Source: Hymenopellis radicata
Taxonomy: Eukaryota; Basidiomycota; Agaricomycetes; Agaricales; Physalacriaceae
Direction of reading: 5' to 3'
Length of the DNA: 12,764 nt
Assembly: GCA_015501595.1 (NCBI GenBank)
Contig: JADNRX010001202.1
Span: 1-12,764, forward strand
In this document: positions 6,930 through 12,764 of the stretch, piece by piece
Layout: every line of letters begins with the position of its first letter
Numbering within the stretch: the first letter of the stretch is position 1
Notes under the pieces: generated by a model
Databases searched by the model: none
Told to the model about the DNA's origin: nothing
Seen by the model: the letters and a program-made list of their open reading frames with translations, nothing else
Translations under genes and position numbers: made by a program

Positions 6930-7263
6930 ATGGAATACACTGGGACGATTCCCAATGTGTCCACCTTTGTAAGGCGTGAATCGAGATGCTGCCTCACTGC
7001 TGGGTAGCGTCCGACAGGCGTATTCCACAGAGAGTACAAAGGTGTCCGCGTTCGCGGAAATGCTGTAAGAAACAGAGAAACAGAGAGAAATGAGAAATAC
7101 CAGTATAGGGCCGGAACCTGTTGCTGTGTGTGAATGCTGTGGGGATAAGCTGGTTATACCGTATCACTACTCGTCAGCGAGTCTAGGACAAGCGAAGAGT
7201 GATGATGGTAAGAAGTGTGTGTATTCACATGAGGCGTGTGCATGTACAGGACTGGTCACATGA
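6930..7263 (+). CDS. Possible small cysteine-rich protein, three exons
   Basis: Frame-consistent model: exon 6930-6968, intron 6969-7017 (GTAAGG..CAG), exon 7018-7064, intron 7065-7103 (GTAAGA..CAG, 39 nt, short), exon 7104-7263. The product would be 81 residues starting MEYTGTIPNVSTF and ending with VCECCGDKLVIPYHY, KKCVYSHEACACTG. The Cys pattern CxCC...C...CxC could bind a metal. The last exon alone is also open from ATG 7090 (57 residues). Against the model: the opposite strand has a very good acceptor-like pyrimidine tract ending TTACAG across the same purine-rich stretch, and the ATG would be only about 30 bp from the divergent gene X ATG. I recognise no family. Confidence 0.3.
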
Positions 7264-7462
7264 TGGTAAGATCAAGTGACCAAACTACGAAATATGCTAG
7301 AAAACACGAAATAAATACCCTACAATCAAAATAAGACCTCCTGCATATCAGGAAGGGTCAAAATCACGAATAGCACCTTACACTAGCTAAGGCCTAGCTG
7401 CGACTATCATATGAGTAAACAGCAATGTTTAGCTATAGCTATAGCAAAGATGCTCATAATTA
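7264..7462. other. AT-rich spacer with a 14-bp palindrome
   Basis: No coding signal seen. It contains the perfect palindrome GCTATAGCTATAGC (7432-7445) just left of the MITE. Confidence 0.5.
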
Positions 7463-7709
7463 TACTGTACGGTTTCGACCGTAAGTTCCCATAACGCGTC
7501 ACAGGGGCTTCGGAACTGAACTTAGCACTTTAGATAACGCGTAACGAGGCTCTATTTCAGGGTCGTGTCGCTCAAAACGGCAATTTTTCGGGCCCGCCTG
7601 CGGCGGGACTTCCAAATCGGGCGCTGTGCCTGAAAACGAACCCGGATTCAAATAGGTTCGCACCATAACGCGTCACGCCCGGCGAACTTACGGTCGAAAC
7701 CGTACAGTA
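7463..7709 (+). mobile_element. TA-flanked MITE, copy 1 (about 247 bp)
   Basis: The left end reads TACTGTACGGTTTCGACCG; the reverse complement of the right end is the same and continues TAAGTTC. The TIRs are at least 26 bp and nearly perfect. A TA at each edge could be the TA duplication typical of Tc1/mariner-like elements, leaving CTGTACGG...CCGTACAG as the element. There is no coding capacity. Inner sequence includes repeated ATAACGCGTCA motifs and a GGGCCCGCCTGCGGCGGGAC hairpin. It is related to the copy at 8802-9054. Superfamily assignment is inferred from the TA only. Confidence 0.8.
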
Positions 7710-7710
7710 G

Positions 7711-8604
7711 CTAGGACTCCTCGGAGCCAATTGTAATCTGAGCTATAACTTCCTCCACGTGTTGCGAATTGAATGGATTAGTTTGGCGCGTGTAAACTTT
7801 AGCGCCCAACTTGGCGCCGCTGAATGTGTCCACAATTGGTTCTGACCCCTCGTCCATTAACAGGTCCTCCGTGGTCGCATCCTCAATACTGTAGATGCAT
7901 GTTGGCCCTTCATTTGAGTCCTCAGCCGATTCTCGTGGCGCCTCCGAGTGCTAGTTAGATAGCCGTATTTCCTCCCGAGGATATCCTTCTCCATCTCCTT
8001 ATACCAGTCATTCTTCGTCTTTGTAACTTCCTCTGCCTTTGGCCAACGTGCATGGAACGCCTTAAGCAAGTCCGATTAGCCTGCTTTCATCACCTGGCCC
8101 TGGGCCTCGTACAACTTCTCTGTATCTCCAGCTAAGTCCAAAATGAGTAGAAATACTTCCACTCACTCCTTGTCCCTGTCCTTATGCCCATGAGCGGTTG
8201 CAAGGAACTTCCGCATAAAATTCTGTGGGTTCTCGTTGGGCTTGTTCCTGTGGAACAGGTCAATATCGCCGGCAGTGAATCTGGTGCGTTTGACGGCTGC
8301 AGTGCTGGTGTCTGTATCGGTCAATGCTCCGGAGTGGGAGAGTGGGTCCGGACTGAGATGGTGTGCATGTTGGTGCAGGGCCGCTGTACGGTAGTGAAAA
8401 TACAGAGTCATCGCTGAGGGTGGACTCCGGTGAGGGTGAAGCCAACGTGTGGGCTGCTTTCTGAAAATCTTCTTCTCTGCGAGCAGCGGCGCATGTGCGA
8501 TAATTAATTCGTACGCTCTTGTCCTTATTGTAGGATGTGAACTTTCCCACATATTGCATAGTGGTGTTGGCGCCAGTGCCGTGTCCGTTGACCTCTGAGG
8601 TCAA
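7711..8604 (-). pseudogene. Gag-like retroelement gene relic
   Basis: Minus-strand pieces in three frames together resemble fungal LTR-retrotransposon Gag proteins. From 8604: an N-terminal Ser/Pro/Thr-rich part (AAHTLASPSPESTLSDDSVF). A frame change near 8330-8300 leads to TRFTAGDIDLFHRNKPNENP and QNFMRKFLATAHGHKDRDKE. Then come TGA (8165-8163, probably a former Trp), VEVFLLILDLAGDTEKLYEA, an in-frame TAA, and SDLLKAFHARWPKAEE with KNDWYKEMEKDILG. Another shift near 7950 gives EDSNEGPTCIYSIEDATTED to SEPIVDTFSGAKLGAKVYTR and a stop at 7713-7711, one base from the MITE. The FxGxxxExPxxF-like start and the W..L..AF..RWP block are what I recall of Gag. No protease, RT or LTR is seen nearby. Confidence 0.5.
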
Positions 8605-8625
8605 AACTGATATTTCGTATCTTTA

Positions 8626-8763
8626 ATGCTGCATCACACAGGTTTGAATGCCAGCCTCGTCACCAAGTGGAACAGTGAGATCGAGAAACATGAATGCAAT
8701 GATGATAATGATGATCTGGAAGAGACACTGAATCCTACACTACGTGCCTACTGCTTCTGCTAA
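8626..8763 (+). CDS. Short ORF of 45 residues, unidentified
   Basis: ATG 8626 to TAA 8761-8763. The product reads MLHHTGLNASLVTKWNSEIE and then KHECNDDNDDLEETLNPTL, ending RAYCFC. It is acidic in the middle with three Cys. It could be the last exon of a larger, decayed gene on the plus strand or chance. No family recognised. Confidence 0.25.
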   Translation: MLHHTGLNASLVTKWNSEIEKHECNDDNDDLEETLNPTLRAYCFC

Positions 8764-8801
8764 ATAATTGCAAACAGATAGATGCGCTTTGCACGTCTAT
8801 C

Positions 8802-9054
8802 TACTGTAGTGTTTCGACCGTTAATTCACATATTGGATCACGGGCCCTCATGAAGCGAAGCTATACATACTTGATATTGCATCACAGTCAGCATTTTCAG
8901 GATCACTCAAAAAGAAAAATTTTGGGCCCCCCTAATGGCGGATATATCCCAATTGAGTAATTCCCGCCTCTGTGCCTGATTGCGAAGCTGTTCACTATAA
9001 GTTCATACCATATCAGGTCACAGGCCGCGAAGTTATGGTTGAAACACTACAGTA
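8802..9054 (+). mobile_element. TA-flanked MITE, copy 2 (about 253 bp, diverged)
   Basis: The left end TACTGTAGTGTTTCGACCG pairs with the right end, whose reverse complement is TACTGTAGTGTTTCAACCA. The TIRs share TACTGTA..G.TTTCGACCG with copy 1. Interior blocks also correspond, such as GGCGG inside a GGGCCC context and TCTGTGCCTGA. The TA at both edges fits a TA duplication. No coding capacity. Confidence 0.75.
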
Positions 9055-9357
9055 CTCCTCTTCCTCTGATCTCCCTACTACAACATTAGATCTATATTCA
9101 TTTCTGAACTAGATTCAGTATGTACCTTCTCCTGCTCATGGCTTTGATGTGCGCTGATGATTTCCTACATCACAGAAATCCTGTGCCGCATGTACGCGGA
9201 TTGTATGGTCCCGCATCGGTTGGAAGTACTTACAAAGTCCAACCTGGGCTCTAGTCGACTTGTAAGTACGTGAATACCAAGGAGCCGGAGTGGGAATGAC
9301 ATGATACGCACCTGTTGTATGACCCTTATAAGCTGTTTGCATCACTGTAGGTATGAG
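9055..9357. other. Unassigned stretch; one weak minus-strand ORF
   Basis: A minus-strand frame at 9345-9136 is open for 69 codons (starts MMQTAYKGHTTGAYHVIP). It has no family resemblance I recognise and no obvious splice partners, so I do not call it a gene. Confidence 0.2.
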
Positions 9358-9475
9358 CCTTGTATAAGGCCTTGTATATAGCTTTGTATACTCTATGTAC
9401 TTAGCTTTGTATATAGCCTTGTATACTCTATGTACGTTGTATATATATTGAATGTATCCAGCTTTGTATATAGTG
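9358..9475 (+). repeat. AT-rich minisatellite, about 35-bp unit
   Basis: Units built from GCYTTGTATATAGC and TTGTATACTCTATGTAC recur: GCCTTGTATATAGCTTTG... then GCTTTGTATATAGCCTTG..., each followed by TATACTCTATGTAC, with partial units on both sides. Confidence 0.8.
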
Positions 9476-9489
9476 GGATAGCCCTGCCC

Positions 9490-9735
9490 TCAAATGTGCT
9501 CCTCACAATCATCACTTAGAGTTGCCACGGACATAAAGGGCAAAGGAATCAAATTCATGTATACTAATACTAGTAGTACAGCCAGAGTAGTAATCATTGC
9601 AGAGAGCGACGGAGTCCTCGATGAGGCGGTCTGGGAGTTCAGAGCAGATTCATCAGCGATGAGGAGGGCAGATTCATAGATATCTGCACATACATTTACG
9701 AACACCAATGCTGGAAGGTTAAGCGTACATAACAT
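9490..9735 (-). other. Unresolved open region on both strands
   Basis: A minus-strand frame (9735-9490) encodes a stretch with a hydrophobic run (ITTLAVLLVLVYMNLIPLPF), and a plus-strand frame (9494-9679) is open over the same bases. It lies downstream of the P450 relic and may be its degenerated continuation, but I see no P450 motif here. Confidence 0.2.
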
Positions 9736-9739
9736 GTCG

Positions 9740-10440
9740 TCCGCCGGTCGCCTGTGTGATAGGCGTGGTCGTATCAGTTACTCATAGACTGAATACTTCG
9801 ATGTACTTACTTCTCCCACACCTTGCGGCCAGACCAAATAATTTGACGGGCGTTCTGCCAGTTCGATGAGAGGACATAAAGGCACACCGTAATCATATGG
9901 CGGGAAGGACTGACACTAGTCGGTTGATGATACGTCAGAACAGGATAGGAAACAAACTGACATCACGCTTACCAACGAACGTGTTAACAACACCGATGGA
10001 CAGGTCGTGACAGTCTTCGATGAGAGGTGCATCGTAGATGACAGACATAATAATCATGGAAGCAGCCACTCTAAAAACGTATCAGATTCTCAGTAAGGCG
10101 AGGAGCCCAAGACGCACCGCCTAAGCTCCCAATCCAATGTCGGTCATCCTTAATCTGGCCATCACCATGAACACGGCTTCCTTCATCTGAAGAGACACGT
10201 TGGCGCGAGGGCCTTGGTCACGCCTTCGTGAGCAGCACAGTGCATTCTTCTCTAGCGATAATTGTAACCCAATTAGACACTGGCCAGCGGTAGGGCAATC
10301 AAAGACATCACCTAGTGACTGAACATGACGGCTGCGGCGACGTGCAGACAACCACCAGAAAGTCACCCCCGACGGACTGTATCCGAAACTGCAGCTGGTG
10401 ATATGTTGATAACGGCGAGAATATACAGTCAAATACTGTC
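9740..10440 (-). pseudogene. Cytochrome P450 relic, N-terminal half
   Basis: Minus-strand segments match the N-terminal half of basidiomycete P450s as I recall them: an RRMHCAAHEGVTKAL stretch (the W-R-RRAxHE helix-C region), then MKEAVF, DDRHW, and after an intron VAASMIIMSVIYDAPLIED with CHDLSIGVVNTFV. Two introns are still readable: 10117-10071 (GTGCGT..TTTTTAG) and 9972-9916 (GTAAGC..CTAG). The frame changes several times between 10300 and 10120, stops occur upstream of RRMH and soon after the second intron, and the I-helix, ExxR and heme-binding FxxGxxxC motifs are absent. P450s are heme mono-oxygenases of the ER membrane; this copy cannot be functional. Confidence 0.5.
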
Positions 10441-10449
10441 AAGGTCGTG

Positions 10450-10800
10450 CAGCGGCAGCATGCAGTCGTATCCGAGCTTAAGATGGTGGTAGTAAGAAAG
10501 AGAGAGAGAGAGAGGCAGGCAAGATGCGTCAAATTATGTTGGCATTGTTTGTCTCAAGCCTTGCATCGGCAAGTCGGCATTGACCGATTTCTTCACAGCT
10601 CTCTTCACGGTCCGCGACTCGACAACAAGTTGGCGGCGTGGAACCGCTGCCCGACTTCAGTTCGCCATCTGGGCGATGGTAGCTCAATTTGTGGACCGCG
10701 CTGCACTCGTCTTGGCCGCCTTTTACGTTGCTGTACCCAGGCTGTACCATACTTTTGGCATATGGAACAACTTCATGTCAGGACACCTGGGACGACTTGA
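10450..10800. other. Intervening region with (GA)n and no recognisable gene
   Basis: A (GA)n run is at 10498-10514. Plus-strand frames at 10447-10800 and 10580-10885 are both open but neither resembles a known family. They may hold the decayed 5' part of the gene relic that follows. Confidence 0.3.
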
Positions 10801-11053
10801 CGCGTCTTTGATTGGTCCGGAAGCTCAATCCCGACATCTACTCTACTCTCATCTCTGCATTCGCTGCCGGACGCCGCAGATATAGGGATCAAGGGCGGCG
10901 TGTCCAACTACGAAAAGCGGCTCGGCGCCAACATTTCGCCTATTTTGTCAACGGGCGCGAGGAGGCGTATGGTGCAAGTTAGTGGTCATCTAAAGGACAC
11001 AACGGACGCTGCAGCCCAAGGACAGACAATCCTCGAGATTGTTGCGCTGCCAG

Positions 11054-11101
11054 GTGAGTGACGTGCCATGGTTCGCTCAGAATGCAGCTGACAATGCATA
11101 G
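11054..11101 (+). other. Intron in the unidentified gene relic (48 nt)
   Basis: GTGAGT donor, CTGAC branch-like site and TAG acceptor; joins EIVALP to DMCNVYTV in frame. Confidence 0.5.
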
Positions 11102-11559
11102 ATATGTGCAATGTCTATACAGTCCCTAGACACCGGTCACCAGCACCACCCCCGCCCGTCCCAGTGCGCAATATTCCCTTTATTTTTTCAGGATTAATGC
11201 TCATAGTTCCCGGAAAATTCACCTCTGATGAGACGCCTGCCTAAAAGGCGCACCGTGCTCAAGCTATTCGTGATACACGCCTCAAACTCAGCCATTGAGA
11301 TGTTTGACTTCTTCTCCACTGTCGGAACATTGGCCTCTTTCCATAGCTTATCTGCTATCAAGCACTCGGCATTCTTTGCGACGTTGGAGTCAATCCAATG
11401 ACCCTTCGCCTATCGCATGCACTGTATACTCAACAAGAATGAGTCAATGTCCGCGAGCATGCCTGGCACCGCGCGCGGTCGGCTGCAGACAGCTCGCTTA
11501 TTTCGGCTGAACTGCAGCAGGTTGTCTACTCGCTTGACTCTGTTCAGAAAAGCAAGGAT

Positions 11560-11616
11560 GTGAGTAACACTTTACTTGACATTGCTTAACGGTTTCTTAT
11601 TCTCATTCTCGGTTAG
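11560..11616 (+). other. Intron in the unidentified gene relic (57 nt)
   Basis: GTGAGT donor, pyrimidine-rich 3' part, GGTTAG acceptor; joins QKSKD to AAPSSIS in frame 1. Confidence 0.55.
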
Positions 11617-12166
11617 GCCGCACCCTCCTCCATCTCACTTGAACTCCCACCGCTGTCAGAGTCGATCTACACCATGTCCAAGTACGCGCAGGATTCACTC
11701 ACATCTGCTTCCGGCTGCCAGCCCGCATGCCACCGTCCCTCTATTGCCCCGCCCAACAAGTCTGCTACTGACCATCCTACCCTGCTTCTCCTCTGTTTCT
11801 GCTTCGCCTCGCTTGCTCACCCAGACGTTTGCTTTCACGCCCGAATCTCGGGAGGACTTTGTGACTGCTTTCTCGCGGTTCTTCAAGTCAATTCCCGTTG
11901 ACGGCTCTGACGTCCCGTTCGAACTCGAGGCGCGTGAGCAGGAGACCGTTGGCGACATGAAGAGCAGCAAATGGGTTCCGATGGCCACCGCCGAGGGTAC
12001 TTGGTCGCGTCGACATTGCGTGGCTGCAAGGCTCTCAACGCCGGTGGAGGTGTTACTACCGTTACCCGGACGGTATGACCCATGGCTCTGCTATCGAATT
12101 CCCCTCGATTACTCTCGCTGCTGAAGCCAAGGCCTGGATTGCCTCCGATGAGGGTTACACCACGAT

Positions 12167-12764
12167 TAGAGACCTCAACGACTCAAATCCTGATCAGATC
12201 CGCGATCCACCACGCGAGTACCCGTCGCCAAAACTGCCGATCCGCGATCCTTATCTGATCCGACCCGCCACGGATTATGGATCAAGATGAGTCGGATGGC
12301 CGAGATCGCCGAGCGGGTCGAGTACTCGAGTTTACTCGAGTATTCCACACACTCAAGTCCATTCATGCGCGACGAGCATCCCGGGCAATGGCACGGGGAC
12401 ACTCAGTCGTGCATGATGCTGACTGGGTAGTGGAGTGGTGGTGGAGATGATAACAGTGGGTGGTGGTGGTGTGGGTGGCAGTAGTGTGGGTGATGGTGGT
12501 GGTGTGGATGATGGTGGTGGTGTAGGTGATGGTGGTGGTGTGAGTCTTCGTCGTCGTCGTCGACTCCATATCACGCGCACTCACCTCGTCAACGCATCAT
12601 CCTCGCAGCATCCATTATCGCTCCATCCTCGTAGTTGCCCCATCCCCATCTTCACCCCATCCCGTCGTCATCGTCATCCAAGAGTAGTAGTCGTCGTCGT
12701 CCAAAAGTCGGCGCCATGAAGTCGTCCGCCTCTGCTGCCATCACATAGACAGCAGCAGCGGGTC
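12167..12764 (+). mobile_element. Probable third hAT-like element, diverged, cut by window end
   Basis: Starts TAGAGACCTCAACGACTC exactly where the protein-like frame (IASDEGYTT) is lost; the eight bases before it are ACCACGAT. Its layout parallels the other two: repeat-rich left end (GATCCGCGATCC units, the palindrome ACTCGAGTTTACTCGAGT), a block CGAGCATCCCGGGCAATGG...CGTGCAT resembling CGAGCAATTGCGCAGG...CGTGCAT, a GGTGGT stretch, then GTCGTC and CATCCTC-rich sequence. The right end and its TIR lie outside the window. Confidence 0.45.
12428..12548 (+). repeat. GGTGGT/GATGGT microsatellite
   Basis: Irregular trinucleotide-based repeat of GGT, GGA, GAT and GTG. It matches the G/T-rich stretches in the two other hAT-like copies (about 1565-1600 and 4366-4420). 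Confidence 0.8.

Larger units (their letters stand above)
10801..12166 (+). pseudogene. Unidentified multi-exon gene relic
   Basis: Frame 1 is open from 10801 to 11053 (SNYEKRLGANISPILSTG, HLKDTTDAAAQGQTILEIVA). A GTGAGT..ATAG intron (11054-11101) leads to a Pro-rich part (SPAPPPPVPVRNIPFIFSG) that stops at TAA 11242-11244. Coding-like pieces continue in other frames (AHRAQAIRDTRLKLSH; SAELQQVVYSLDSVQKSKD). A second intron (11560-11616, GTGAGT..TTAG) joins to AAPSSISLELPPLSESIYTM. Later, frame 2 gives TFAFTPESREDFVTAFSRFF and a further shift near 12000 gives LGRVDIAWLQGSQRRWRCYY and then IEFPSITLAAEAKAWIASDE. Canonical introns and consistent protein-like segments suggest a real former gene or two. 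I do not recognise it. It is cut at 12166 by a probable hAT-like element. Confidence 0.4.

Noticed and set aside
6995..7064. Minus-strand C2H2-like finger (CTLCG...VRQHL), as found in some helicase-linked fungal proteins
   Set aside because: The two halves are in different frames with a stop between them and no second finger; the pattern is too short to support.
8184..8417. Plus-strand ORF of 77 codons
   Set aside because: Antisense of the Gag-like relic; no family resemblance.
10447..10800. Plus-strand ORF of 117 codons
   Set aside because: Overlaps another open frame, starts in a (GA)n region and shows no domain; kept only as part of an unassigned stretch.
12353..12719. Gly/Val/Asp-rich (+) and Thr/Pro/His-rich (-) open frames
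   Set aside because: Direct translation of a GGTGGT microsatellite; no start context or motif.

Overview
The window looks like accessory, transposon-rich DNA of a filamentous fungus, most likely a basidiomycete (Agaricomycetes). I infer this from introns of about 47-57 nt with GT..AG ends and CTRAY-like branch sites, from a DUF6589-type protein (a family I know mainly from mushroom-forming fungi), from a diverged RecQ-like helicase, from a fungal P450 relic, and from hAT-like and TA-flanked non-autonomous elements. There is no bacterial operon logic, and I see no RNA genes or CRISPR array.

Left half (1-6900) is a mirror-symmetric module. A DUF6589-family gene (+, 215-3768) and a RecQ-like helicase gene (-, 6257-3761) converge and their stop codons overlap by 8 bp. 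Outside them, pointing inward, are two copies of the same unidentified gene ('gene X'): a 3' fragment on + at 1-208, and a nearly full copy on - at 6900-6283. The copies form an inverted repeat with a perfect 48-nt core. Each gene X copy ends only 6 or 25 nt before the ATG of the next gene. I infer an old mobile or subtelomeric helicase-type module. It is now decayed: gene X has a frameshift in one copy and a nonsense codon in the other, DUF6589 is frame-broken, and the helicase has an in-frame TAG (or an unrecognised intron).

Both core genes have also been hit by one family of non-autonomous hAT-like elements. Copy 1 (1240-2405) is complete, with an 8-bp target duplication and roughly 22-bp TIRs starting TAGAG. 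Removing it with one TSD copy rejoins the DUF6589 reading frame exactly. Copy 2 (4057 to about 4795) lies in the helicase 3' part and has lost its right end. A third, diverged relative probably starts at 12167 and runs off the window. The elements carry AACCGG-rich subterminal arrays and internal arrays of short palindromes, some with compensatory changes between copies.

Right half (6900-12764) is relics and repeats: a possible small cysteine-rich spliced gene (6930-7263), two related TA-flanked MITEs (7463-7709 and 8802-9054) on either side of a broken Gag-like gene, a roughly 35-bp minisatellite (9358-9475), a P450 fragment with readable splice sites (about 9740-10440, -), and an unidentified multi-exon gene relic (about 10801-12166, +) cut by the third hAT-like element. 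No gene in this window looks both complete and intact.
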